Shown here in pieces: positions 43,628-54,300 of a stretch of 64,000 bases of DNA. The notes under the pieces were generated by a model. It did no database searches. It was not told the DNA's origin and worked only from the letters and a program-made list of their open reading frames with translations. This DNA comes from Nocardia rosealba (GTDB taxonomy: Bacteria; Actinomycetota; Actinomycetes; Mycobacteriales; Mycobacteriaceae). The stretch's first letter is position 1, and the number at the start of each line of letters is the position of its first letter. The position numbers were made by a program, and so were the translations under genes. Location of the stretch: NCBI RefSeq assembly GCF_020216065.1, contig NZ_JAIWNA010000007.1, positions 62,001-126,000 on the forward strand, written 5' to 3'.

Positions 43628-44515
43628 ATGGGTTCGTCGGTCGCTGACTCTTTCACTGTCGCCACATTCAACGTCAACGGAATTCGTGCGTCACGTCGTC
43701 GTGGATTCGACCAGTGGTTGCGGGGCCGGGCGGCGGATGTGGTCGCGCTGCAGGAGTTGCGTTGTTCCGCAGCCGATGTGGGAACCTTCCCGGGCTATTC
43801 GGCGGCAGTGGACGTCGGTTCCGTGGCCGGTCGCAACGGTGTGGCCGTATTGACCAAGGTTCCCGCCGCTGCCGTGCGGACGTGGGTGACCCACCCACCC
43901 AGGGCCCGCGGACTCGGTGAATTCACCGCACAGGGACGTTATATCGAGGTCGACCTGGCCGACCGCCCGGTGACGGTGGCCTCGCTGTATCTCCCCAAGG
44001 GTGGTCTGCCCGCGCATCTCCAGCGTCCGGGATCGATGCGCGAACAGCCCGACGGTGGGGTCAAGTACGAACGCAAGCAGAGGTTCCTCGCTGCGTTCGC
44101 CCGCGAAGTGCACCGGAATCGGCTCGCTGCGCTGAGTGCGGGACGCGAGTTCGTCCTCACCGGGGACCTGAACATCGCGCACACCCGACACGATGTGACC
44201 AACTGGCGTGCCGCCCGCACGATGGACGGCTTCTTGCCTACCGACCGCGAGTGGTTCAGTGCGGTTCTGGGCACGCGCCGGCTCGTCGACGTGGTGCGAC
44301 AGGTGCACGGCGATCGCCCGGGTCCACTCACCTGGTGGAGTTGGGCGGGACAATCGTTCGCCAAGGATGTGGGTTGGCGAGTGGACCACCAACTCGCGAC
44401 ACCCGGCCTCGCCCGCCACGCGAGGTCTGTCGTCGTCGACAAGGAACCGTCACCCGCCGAGCGCCTCTCCGACCACGCGCCCCTCGTAGTGACATACGCG
44501 GCGATGCCCGACTGA
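43628..44515 (+). CDS. xthA: Exodeoxyribonuclease III / AP endonuclease
   Basis: A 295-residue endonuclease/exonuclease/phosphatase-fold enzyme. Catalytic regions: ATFNVNGIRASRRRGFDQWL, VVALQELRCS (metal-binding Glu), ASLYLPKGG, VLTGDLNIAHTRHDV (Asp and Asn) and RLSDHAPLVVTY (Asp-His pair). It repairs abasic sites and 3' blocks. ATG 43628 gives the family's normal N-terminus. The stop lies seven bases before the convergent tRNA gene. Confidence 0.9.
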   Translation: MGSSVADSFTVATFNVNGIRASRRRGFDQWLRGRAADVVALQELRCSAADVGTFPGYSAAVDVGSVAGRNGVAVLTKVPAAAVRTWVTHPPRARGLGEFTAQGRYIEVDLADRPVTVASLYLPKGGLPAHLQRPGSMREQPDGGVKYERKQRFLAAFAREVHRNRLAALSAGREFVLTGDLNIAHTRHDVTNWRAARTMDGFLPTDREWFSAVLGTRRLVDVVRQVHGDRPGPLTWWSWAGQSFAKDVGWRVDHQLATPGLARHARSVVVDKEPSPAERLSDHAPLVVTYAAMPD

Positions 44516-44522
44516 GAATTTC

Positions 44523-44598
44523 TGGTGCCCTCGGCAGGATTCGAACCTGCGACACCCGCTTTAGGAGAGCGGTGCTCTATCCCCTGAGCTACGAAGGC
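44523..44598 (-). tRNA. tRNA-Arg (anticodon CCT)
   Basis: Reading the minus strand gives a 76-base cloverleaf. Acceptor GCCTTCG pairs with CGAGGGC (one G-T wobble); the D arm is GCTC...GAGC; anticodon stem CCGCT/AGCGG encloses the loop CTCCTAA; the T arm holds GGTTCGAATCC. The encoded CCA end is at 44523-44525. The CCT anticodon reads AGG, a rare Arg codon in this high-GC genome. Confidence 0.95.
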
Positions 44599-44663
44599 GG
44601 GGGGCTCGCTCGGCGGGCCGAGGTGAGTATAACGCGACGCGGTGGGTGGGTTGGTGGGCTCGG

Positions 44664-45386
44664 TCAGAAGGCGGGGTACGTGCCGGTGTCGTAGCCGGGG
44701 TCGGTGAGGTCGGTGGGGGTGGGGGTGGCGGCTTGGCCGGTGCCGTTTTCGAAGGCTTCGGCGTCGTAGCCGATGCCGTGCATACCGGCGAACAAGGCGG
44801 AGAACAACAGGACCGAGCCTGCTCCCCAGGCGCCGGCGAGGAGGGCGGGCTTCCACCAGGGTTCGGAGTACCAGCCCGCGGGGACGGGGCGGCCTGCGAC
44901 TCGGCCGCCGGGGTAGTAGTGGCCGGTGGTCGGGGAGGGGTGGGGGGAGGCGGTGATGCGGCGGCCGTTGTAGTCGATGGTTCGGGACTGTTCGACGCGG
45001 CCCGCGATGTCTTGGCCGTCGAGGGCGGGGATGGGATCGCCGGGGTCCATGTTCATCGCCTGCCGGGCGGCGCGGATGTAATAGAGGCCTTCGAGGGCGG
45101 TGCGGCGAGCGAGGTCGGCCTGGTGGGGTGAACGCGCGCGGTCGAGTTGGGCGGTGGCGGCGGTGTGGCGTTCGGAGGCGTCGGCGAGGGCTTGGCGGGC
45201 GGCTTCGTTGCGCGGGGCGAGGGCGTAGACCTGGCCGCCGAGGCGTTCGATGCCCACCCTGGCCTCGGCTCGTGCCTCGTCGAATTCGCGGGCGGTGCGC
45301 TTGTTCTGTTCGGCGCGCAGGTACAGCAGTGCGCCCACCGATAACACCAGGATCAAGACCAGCCACCACAGCATCGCACGCCTCAT
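44664..45386 (-). CDS. Membrane protein with coiled-coil ectodomain, function unknown
   Basis: A 240-residue protein with an N-terminal membrane helix (MLWWLVLILVLSVGALLYL), an Ala/Arg/Glu-rich coiled coil of about 70 residues, a globular region with SPHPSPTTGHYYPGGRVAGR, a second membrane helix (LLAGAWGAGSVLLFSALF) and a Thr/Pro-rich tail. Both termini are likely on the same side. Similar proteins are frequent in Mycobacteriales. The family name could not be recognised. Confidence 0.72.
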   Translation of the reverse strand: MRRAMLWWLVLILVLSVGALLYLRAEQNKRTAREFDEARAEARVGIERLGGQVYALAPRNEAARQALADASERHTAATAQLDRARSPHQADLARRTALEGLYYIRAARQAMNMDPGDPIPALDGQDIAGRVEQSRTIDYNGRRITASPHPSPTTGHYYPGGRVAGRPVPAGWYSEPWWKPALLAGAWGAGSVLLFSALFAGMHGIGYDAEAFENGTGQAATPTPTDLTDPGYDTGTYPAF

Positions 45387-45474
45387 TTCGTCGAGGTGTC
45401 GAGATGCCGTCCAGTTTACTGACCGGTTGCGGTGAACGCGCTGACCACGGATGATCAGCGCGTTGCCGAATTGC

Positions 45475-46614
45475 TCACCCGGCGAGATGGCGGGCGATCA
45501 CCAGGCGCTGGATCTGATTGGTTCCCTCGAAGATCTGCATCACCTTCGCCTCGCGCATGTAGCGCTCCACGGGGAAGTCCTGGGTGTAGCCGTAGCCGCC
45601 GAACACCTGGACGGCGTCGGTGGTCACCTTCATCGCGGCATCGGTGGCGGCGAGTTTGGCGACGCTGGCCTGACGCGAATAGGGCAGACCGGCGTCGCGG
45701 CGGCGGGCGGCGTCGAGGTAGGTGGCGCGGGCGGTGTCGACGGCGGCGGCCATGTCGGCGAGCACGAAGCCGAGGCCCTGGTGATCGATGATCTTGCGGC
45801 CGAACGCTTCTCGCTCCTTGGCGTAGGCGACGGCCTCGTCGAGCGCGCGCTGGGCCACACCCGTGGCGACGGCGGCGATGCCGAGGCGGCCCGCGTCGAG
45901 GGCGCTGAAGGCGATCGAAAGTCCTTGTCCCTCTTCGCCGATGCGGCGTTCGGCGGGCAGGAAGACGTCGTCGTAGGCGGCGGTGGTTGTCGGGATGCCG
46001 CGCAGACCCATCTTCTCCTCGGGCTTGCCGAAGCTCAGCCCCTCGGTGCCTGCGGGCACGAGGAAGCACGAAATGCCGCGCGAGCCTTCACCTGTGCGCG
46101 CGAACAGGGTGTAGAAGTCGGCGCGGCCACCGTTGGTGATCCAGGCCTTGGTTCCGGTGATCCGGTAACCACCGTCGACGGGGGTCGCGCGGCAGCGCAG
46201 CGCGGCCGCGTCGGAACCGGCGTGTGACTCGGAAAGGCTGTAGGCGCCGATGGTTTCGCCCGACAGCATCCCGGCCAGCCACTGCTGCTTCTGCTCGTCG
46301 GTGCCATAGGTGAACAGCGGGTGGCACGACAACCCGTGCACACTCACCGCCACCGCGACCGCCGCCCACCGGCTCGCCAGTTCCTCGAGCACCTGCAGGT
46401 ACACCTCGTACGGCTGCGCGCCGCCACCGAACTCCTCGGGGTAGGGCAGGCTGAGCAGTCCGGCCGCGCCGAGGGCGGGAAAAACGCCCTCGGGAAAGAC
46501 CCCGGTCTTCTCGCTTTCGGCAACGCGCGGCTCGAGCACTTTGTCGGCGATCTCACGGGTCAGCTCGATCAGGTCGCGCGCTTCTTCGGTGGGCAACATG
46601 CGGTCAACAGCCAT
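45475..46614 (-). CDS. Acyl-CoA dehydrogenase
   Basis: A 379-residue FAD-dependent acyl-CoA dehydrogenase. IGAYSLSESHAGSDAAAL and TGTKAWITNGGRADFYTLF are the substrate and FAD regions. AVQVFGGYGYTQDFPVERYM and FEGTNQIQRL close the active site, the glutamate of FEGTNQ being the expected base. The start is ATG 46614; a GTG nine bases upstream is possible. It is divergent from the acyl-CoA ligase, a natural partner in beta-oxidation. Confidence 0.92.
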   Translation of the reverse strand: MAVDRMLPTEEARDLIELTREIADKVLEPRVAESEKTGVFPEGVFPALGAAGLLSLPYPEEFGGGAQPYEVYLQVLEELASRWAAVAVAVSVHGLSCHPLFTYGTDEQKQQWLAGMLSGETIGAYSLSESHAGSDAAALRCRATPVDGGYRITGTKAWITNGGRADFYTLFARTGEGSRGISCFLVPAGTEGLSFGKPEEKMGLRGIPTTTAAYDDVFLPAERRIGEEGQGLSIAFSALDAGRLGIAAVATGVAQRALDEAVAYAKEREAFGRKIIDHQGLGFVLADMAAAVDTARATYLDAARRRDAGLPYSRQASVAKLAATDAAMKVTTDAVQVFGGYGYTQDFPVERYMREAKVMQIFEGTNQIQRLVIARHLAG

Positions 46615-46763
46615 GCCGGTCACAGTACGGCCGGGCTACCCGTCCGCGCCGACAAGGTCGAGACCGGAATCTTGGTTGAGGAACCCGTTGCCCGGGCCAA
46701 ACCTTTCGGTAACATCCCGTGTGACGTGGATCATTCCGCGGCGAGGGATTCGAAGGAGCACCG

Positions 46764-48398
<1,635 letters not shown>

Positions 48399-48406
48399 AA
48401 CGACGA

Positions 48407-48444
48407 AAAGGGCGGGCGTGGAATCACTTCCACGCCCGCCCTTT
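48407..48444 (+). terminator. Strong 17-bp terminator hairpin after fadD
   Basis: AAAGGGCGGGCGTGGAA at 48407-48423 and its perfect complement at 48428-48444 enclose a TCAC loop, eight bases after the ligase stop codon. The right arm ends in TTT. It sits between converging genes and may serve both. Confidence 0.85.
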
Positions 48445-48461
48445 CGCCGCCCGCCGAAGAT

Positions 48462-48854
48462 TCAGCAGTTGCGGAGCTCGGGACTCTGGTTCAAGAGCTG
48501 GGCGCGTGGGCTGATGTAGCGGGTGTAGGTTTCCCCGCCGACCGCCGAAAGCGGGAAGGCCGCGACCCGGTGGCAGTTCTGGAAGGCCAACTTGACCCCG
48601 AAGTGGCGTTCCAGGCCACCGCGGATGGCGTCGGAGGCGAGGGCACGCAACAGCTGGCCGCGGGCCGCCTCGTCCGGCGGCGGGATTCGGTTGTCGGCGT
48701 ATTCGTCGGTGCCCGCACGCAGATCACCGGCGACCCGGCTCACCACTTCCCAGGCGTAGGGCAGCGACCGGCGGACACAGTCGACGAATTCCGCGTCGTC
48801 GATATCGCCCTGTTCGGCGCGTTCTAGTAAGGCTGCCGGGACATCGAGGGACAT
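48462..48854 (-). CDS. SCO5389-type conserved actinobacterial protein
   Basis: A 130-residue soluble protein: MSLDVPAALLERAEQGDIDD at the start, ADNRIPPPDEAARGQLLRAL in the middle and AQLLNQSPELRNC at the end. I recall close relatives as the Streptomyces SCO5389 family; no function is known. The ATG at 48854 has AGGAGGA-like purines (GAGGAGAGCGCC) upstream. The C-terminal Cys and the conserved QNCHRVAAF suggest a possible metal or redox role, which is only a guess. Confidence 0.72.
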   Translation of the reverse strand: MSLDVPAALLERAEQGDIDDAEFVDCVRRSLPYAWEVVSRVAGDLRAGTDEYADNRIPPPDEAARGQLLRALASDAIRGGLERHFGVKLAFQNCHRVAAFPLSAVGGETYTRYISPRAQLLNQSPELRNC

Positions 48855-48937
48855 GGCGCTCTCCTCCTGCTCGAAGTGTTCGGTGGAATGCGATGCCCGG
48901 CCGAGTGTAAACGAAATCCGTTGTCGATAAGCGGGGT

Positions 48938-49969
48938 TCAGTCCGAAAGGGCACGGCGCAGCGAGGATTTCGCGTCCGACCACAGAGTGGTGACCAGTTC
49001 GCCCGCTGGTTGCTCGGTGCTGAGCGAATGTGCTTGCCCGGCCCACAGATTCACCTGATCCGCGTTGCCCGAAACCCGGCCGTCTGCGCGCAAAGGGGAA
49101 GTGGCGTAATGGATTTCAGGATACGCCGCGGGCGCGCCAGCAGTGTGGTCGATGAGGAACCGGTTGCGGATGCCGCGCGCACGCCGACCGGTGAAGGCGC
49201 GGGTGAGCATGGTCGGTTCGGTCGAGCCGATCGCGCCACGGTGCACCGCGTTGGTTCCGGCTTCCGGGCAGCGCAGCAGGGCCGTGCCGACCTGCGCCGC
49301 CCGTGCGCCCGTGGCGAGGACCGCCGCGACCGCCGCGCCGGTCGCGATGCCACCCGCGGCGACGATCGGGCGATCGGTGGCGGCGGTGAGCAGTTGCAGC
49401 AGGGCAAGCAGGCCGAGGGGATCGATCGGGTCGTCGGCCGGGTCGTCGAGGAAGCACGCGCGGTGCCCGCCCGCCTCGGCGCCCTGGGCGATCAGTGCGT
49501 CGGCGCCCGCGTCGAGCGCGATGGCGGCCTCGGCGGGCGAGGTCACCGTCACCCAGACCTCGGAGCCGACGGCGTGCAACCGGTCCACCTCCACCGCGGT
49601 GGGGCAACCGAAGGTGGTCGACACCACCGCGACCGGCTCCTCGATCAGCAGGTCGAGCTTGTCGGCCCAGCTGTCGGTGTCGTGCTTTGGCGTGCCGAGC
49701 GGGAACTCGATCCCGAGTTCGGCCAGGTAACCCGCGTAGGAGGCCGGATCGGCGACGGGGCCCGGCGCGAAGAGGTTCACGCCGAACGGTCCGGGGGTGA
49801 GCGCTCTGGTCGCGGCGATCTGCGCGGCCACCGCCTCGGTGCCGAGGTATCCGGCGGCCAGCTGACCGAACCCGCCCGCGGCCGACACCGCGGCCACCAA
49901 CTCGGGAGTGGACGGGCCGCCCGCCATGGGCGCAGCGACGACGGGGACGCGCAAGCTCTCGATCACCAT
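48938..49969 (-). CDS. Nitronate monooxygenase family FMN enzyme
   Basis: A 343-residue TIM-barrel flavoprotein of the 2-nitropropane dioxygenase class. VPVVAAPMAGGPSTPELVAA forms the first strand, GAEAGGHRACF includes the catalytic His, and AAGGIATGAAVAAVLATGA is the FMN phosphate loop. These enzymes detoxify propionate 3-nitronate. The gene is on the same strand as the SCO5389-type gene, 83 bp away. Confidence 0.9.
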   Translation of the reverse strand: MVIESLRVPVVAAPMAGGPSTPELVAAVSAAGGFGQLAAGYLGTEAVAAQIAATRALTPGPFGVNLFAPGPVADPASYAGYLAELGIEFPLGTPKHDTDSWADKLDLLIEEPVAVVSTTFGCPTAVEVDRLHAVGSEVWVTVTSPAEAAIALDAGADALIAQGAEAGGHRACFLDDPADDPIDPLGLLALLQLLTAATDRPIVAAGGIATGAAVAAVLATGARAAQVGTALLRCPEAGTNAVHRGAIGSTEPTMLTRAFTGRRARGIRNRFLIDHTAGAPAAYPEIHYATSPLRADGRVSGNADQVNLWAGQAHSLSTEQPAGELVTTLWSDAKSSLRRALSD

Positions 49970-50129
49970 GCCAAGAGTGTGGCCCGGCGAACCGGTGTCC
50001 AGCCCCCGCGACGCTCTCGGTTACCCGTCTCGATCTTGGGCTCGTTACTAGTCAACACGCGATTCACCTGGGAATTTGCCACCGAAGGTTGCGGAATGAT
50101 CACGGCGCGGTACAGTTCACGTCACGACG

Positions 50130-50160
50130 GATGCCGAACCGTTACACATAGTTCGGCATC
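50130..50160. promoter_or_regulatory. 10-bp hairpin in the leader of the M23 peptidase gene
   Basis: GATGCCGAAC at 50130-50139 pairs perfectly with GTTCGGCATC at 50151-50160, with the 11-base loop CGTTACACATA. It lies 70 bp before the peptidase start in a 260-bp leader. Leader riboswitches (c-di-AMP) control many actinobacterial cell-wall hydrolases, but I could not match the ydaO consensus here. Confidence 0.45.
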
Positions 50161-50230
50161 GGGAGAGATCCCAGGTCGATCGCGAGATCGGCTTCGTACC
50201 GTCATTGTCGCCGGACGCTAGGACGAAACC

Positions 50231-51091
50231 TTGTCGCAGCACCGTATGGGCCCCGATTCGATCTCCGTCAAGGCCCTGTTGGCCGACGGCGGCGCCGGAC
50301 GCCCCAGCCGGCACCGCGCCGCGCCCTCGCGCACCGAGCGGGTGCGGGCCGCCGCCGGTGCCGCGGTCGCCGCGGGCGCCCTGGTCGGGACCGCCGCGCA
50401 GGTCGTCCCCGCCATCGCCTACGCCGCTCCGCTGCTGCCGACCACCCAGGACGACGTCGAGGAATCCGTCGTTCCCGAGTCGGCCCGCGAAGACGTGAAC
50501 CTCGTCGCCGCGCAGGAAGTCGCCTCCCACGTCGAGGCGCCCGCGCCGGTGCAGGCCGTCGCAGCCCCCATCGCCGCTCCGGTGGCCGCCCCGTTCGGCA
50601 TCGGCAACCTGCCCCCGGAGATCTCCGGTCCGCTGGCGCAGGTCGAAGACATTCTCCAGGGCATCCAGCACCAGGTCGCGCCGCCGCAGGCCGCCCGCCC
50701 GGTCGCCGGTCCCATCAGCTCCGGCTTCGGCGCTCGCTGGGGTGCCATGCACAGCGGCATCGATTTCGCCGACAACCTCGGCGCCCCGATCCACTCCGTC
50801 ATGAGCGGCACCGTCGTCGAGGCGGGCCCGGCCTCGGGCTTCGGCCTGTGGGTGCGGGTGCTGCAGGACGACGGCACCACCGCGGTCTACGGCCACGTCA
50901 ACGACATGCTCGTCAGCGAGGGGCAGCGGGTGAACGCGGGCCAGGTCATCGCGACCGTCGGCAACCGCGGCCAGTCCACCGGCCCGCACCTGCACCTCGA
51001 GATCTGGGATCAGGGCGGCGCCAAGATCGACCCGCTGCCGTACCTGGCTTCCAAGGGCGTTCCGATGGAATGGGGCCCGTCGGCTCACTGA
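50231..51091 (+). CDS. Secreted M23-family peptidoglycan endopeptidase
   Basis: A 286-residue LytM-like peptidase. A basic N-terminus is followed by a hydrophobic stretch (AAAGAAVAAGALVGTAAQVVP, here spanning about residues 40-60) and an Ala-X-Ala-like site (AIAYAAP). A Pro/Ala-rich linker of about 90 residues leads to the M23 domain with AMHSGIDFADNLG (HxxxD), VYGHVNDM and GPHLHLEIW (HxH). It would cleave peptide cross-links in the wall. The TTG at 50231 has AGGA about ten bases upstream; an ATG 15 bases on is an alternative. Confidence 0.85.
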   Translation: MSQHRMGPDSISVKALLADGGAGRPSRHRAAPSRTERVRAAAGAAVAAGALVGTAAQVVPAIAYAAPLLPTTQDDVEESVVPESAREDVNLVAAQEVASHVEAPAPVQAVAAPIAAPVAAPFGIGNLPPEISGPLAQVEDILQGIQHQVAPPQAARPVAGPISSGFGARWGAMHSGIDFADNLGAPIHSVMSGTVVEAGPASGFGLWVRVLQDDGTTAVYGHVNDMLVSEGQRVNAGQVIATVGNRGQSTGPHLHLEIWDQGGAKIDPLPYLASKGVPMEWGPSAH

Positions 51092-51121
51092 GCGGATATC
51101 GCCCGCAAACAGGCACGATCT

Positions 51122-51170
51122 AGTGACGGTGGTTCGTATGAGCCCCGTCACTTTGCCGTTGAAGCGGCAA
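51122..51170. terminator. Tandem hairpins after the M23 gene
   Basis: AGTGACGG (51122-51129) pairs with CCGTCACT (51145-51152); directly after it TTGCCG (51153-51158) pairs with CGGCAA (51165-51170). They lie 30 bp after the peptidase stop and about 160 bp before the NRPS start, so they could end the peptidase message or form a leader structure for the NRPS message. Confidence 0.5.
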
Positions 51171-51326
51171 CAGCGACAAAGCCGGCGCCGATACTCCTCT
51201 GGGCCCGAGATTCTGGGGGCTACCGGCGCGATCCCGGTATGTGTGTGGACGGTCGATATGATGGCTCGATCTGCACGGTGCGGTTGTGGCCGCGCGTCAG
51301 GCTCGATGAGAGGTGAATGATCCCGC

Positions 51327-54300
51327 ATGGAAACTGCCCGTCGTTCTGCCCGCGGTAACCGCCGTCGCCGGTCGAGCAGTCCGACTTTCGGGCAGTTGCT
51401 GACCGCCGCTGTCGAGTCGTCGGCCGATCGGGTGGCAGTCCGCTTCAATCCCACGGGCGAGTCCGCCGATCAGCGCGAGCTCACCTATTCCGAGTTCGAC
51501 CAGCGGTCGGCCCAGCTGGCGCGGGAACTGATCGGGCGCGGCATCGGCCCCGGCGACGTGGTCGCCATCGGCATCGCCCGCAGCATCGAATCGGTGCTCG
51601 CGGTGTGGGCCATCGCCAAGACCGGTGCGGCCTATGTTCCGGTCGACCCGAACTACCCGGCCGATCGCATCGGCCACATCCTGTCCGACTCCGGCGCGGT
51701 CCTCGGCCTCACCACCACCGCGCACCGCGCGGTCCTCGGCACCACGCTGCCGTGGCTCGAGCTCGACGACACCGCGACCGCCGAGCGGATCGCCGCCCAG
51801 CCCGCGCACCCGGTGTCCTACGCCGACCGCGTCCGCACGCTCGACGAGCGTCATCCGGCGTACCTGATCTACACCTCCGGCTCCACCGGCAAGCCCAAGG
51901 GCGTCGTGGTCACCCACACCGGCCTCGCCCCGCTGGTCGCCGCCGAACGCGAGCACTACGGCGTCACCGCCGACTCGCGCGTGCTGCACGTGTGCTCACC
52001 GAACTTCGACGTGTCGGTGCTCGAGCTGCTGCTGGCGTTCTCGGCGGGCGCCACCCTGGTGATCGCGCCGCCGCTGGTGTTCGGCGGTTTCGAACTGGCC
52101 GACCTGCTGCGCCGCGAGCGGGTGTCGCACATGCTCATCACCCCCGGTGCGCTGGAATCGGTGGAGGCGGCCGATCTCGACGATCTGAAGGTCGTCGTGG
52201 TCGCCGGCGACAAGTTCGGCCCGGAACTGGTCGGCCGCTGGGCCGTCGGTGACCGTCGCTTCTACAACGGTTACGGCCCGACCGAGGCGACCATCCTCGC
52301 CACCAGCACCTCGCCGATGGATCCCGCCGCCCCGGTGACGATCGGCTCCGCCATCGCCGGAATCGGTGCGTTCGTGCTCGATTCGCGGCTGCGACCGGTG
52401 CCCGCCGGGGTGATCGGCGAGCTGTACCTGTCCGGCCCCGCGCTGGCCCAGGGTTATCTGAACCGGCCTGCCCTGACCGCGGAGCGGTTCGTCGCGAGCC
52501 CGTTCGGCGCGCAGGCGGGCGACGCCAACGCCCGGCTGTACCGCACCGGCGACCTGGTGCGCCGCAGCGAATCCGGTGACGGTGTCATCGAATACATGGG
52601 CCGCTCAGACTTCCAGGTGAAGATCCGCGGCTTCCGCATCGAGCTCGGCGAGATCGACAACGCCCTCACCGCCCACCCCGATATCGACTTCGCGGCCACT
52701 CTCGGCAAGACCCTGCCCTCCGGCGTCACCGCGCTGGTGTCGTATGTGCTGCCGCGCGCGGGCGCCACCCTCGACATCCCCGCCGTCGACGCCTTCCTCT
52801 CGGAGTCGTTGCCCGGCTACATGATTCCGGCCGCCATCATGGTGCTCGACCGGATCCCGCTCACCCCGGTGGGCAAGCTCGACCGCAACGCGCTGCCGGA
52901 ACCGGTGTTCGCCGCGCGCGAGTTCCGCGCACCGTCCACTCCGGTCGAGGAGATCGTCGCCGACGTCTTCGCCGCCCTGCTCACCACCGGTGGCGACGAG
53001 GAGATCCGGGTCGGCGCCGACGACGACTTCTTCGAACTCGGCGGCAACTCGCTGCTCGCCGCCCAGGCGGCCACCCGCATCGGCGCCGCGCTCGACACCA
53101 GGGTGCCGGTGCAGGTGCTGTTCGAGGCGAGCACCGTGTCGGCGCTTGCCGAACGGGTGGAACGCCACATCGGCACCGGTTCCGGTCAGGAGCTCGTGCC
53201 CCAGGAGCGGCCCGAGATCATTCCGCTGTCGTTCGCGCAGCAGCGGATGTGGTTCCTGAACCGGTTCGATCCGGCCAGTGCCGTGAACAACATGCCCATC
53301 GCGGTGCGGCTGTCGGGCGCGCTCGACGTCGACGCCTTGCGCGCGGCGGTACGCGACCTGGTGACCAGGCACGAGGTGCTGCGTACCATGTATCCGCAGG
53401 TCGACGGCGCCGGTCAGCAGCTGATTCTGCCGGTGTCCGATCCGCGTGCGGTGCCGGAGATGGCCTGCGAGCAGGTCACCGAGGAGCAGGTGCCCGGGCT
53501 CGTCGCCGAGACCGTCGGTGTCGGCTTCGATGTGTCGCTCGCGCCGCCGATCCGGCTGCGGCTGCTGCGGCTCACCGCGCAGGAGCATGTGCTGATCTGC
53601 GTGGTCCACCACATCGCCGGTGACGGTGTGTCGATGGGCCCGCTCACCCGCGACCTGATGACCGCCTATGTGCAGCGCAGCGCGGGGTCCGAACCCCAAT
53701 TGCCACCGCTGCGTGTGCAATACGCCGACTTCACGCTGTGGCAGCGCGCCGTGCTCGGCACCGAGGACGACCCGGAATCGGTACTGGCTCAGCAGATCGG
53801 CTACTGGCGCACCCAGCTCGCCGGCCTGCCCGACCAGCTCGCCCTCCCGGCCGACCGGCCGCGCCCCTCGGTGGCCACCTACCGTGGCGCCACCTTCGAC
53901 TTCCGCATCCCCGCCGACGTGCACGCCGCGCTGGACAAGCTCGCGCACACCCACAACTCGACGCTGTTCATGGTGGTGCACGCGGCGCTGTCGGCGCTGC
54001 TCGCGCGGCTGTCGGGCAGCACCGATATCGCGATCGGCACGCCGGTCGCCGGCCGTGGTGACGCCGCCCTCGACGACCTCATCGGCATGTTCGTCAACAC
54101 CCTCGTGCTGCGCACCGAGGTGGATCCGGCGATGGGCTTCGAGGAACTGCTCGCCCAGGCGCGTGCCACCGACGTGGCCGCGTTCGGCCACGCCGACGTG
54201 CCGTTCGAGCGGCTGGTCGAGCTGCTGGACCCGGCCCGTTCCACCGCTCGGCATCCGCTGTTCCAGGTGATGCTCGCCTTCCAGAACATGGCGCGCACCG

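Noticed and set aside
50040..50230. ydaO-type c-di-AMP riboswitch before the M23 gene
   Set aside because: The expected conserved segments could not be aligned by eye; only a hairpin is supported.
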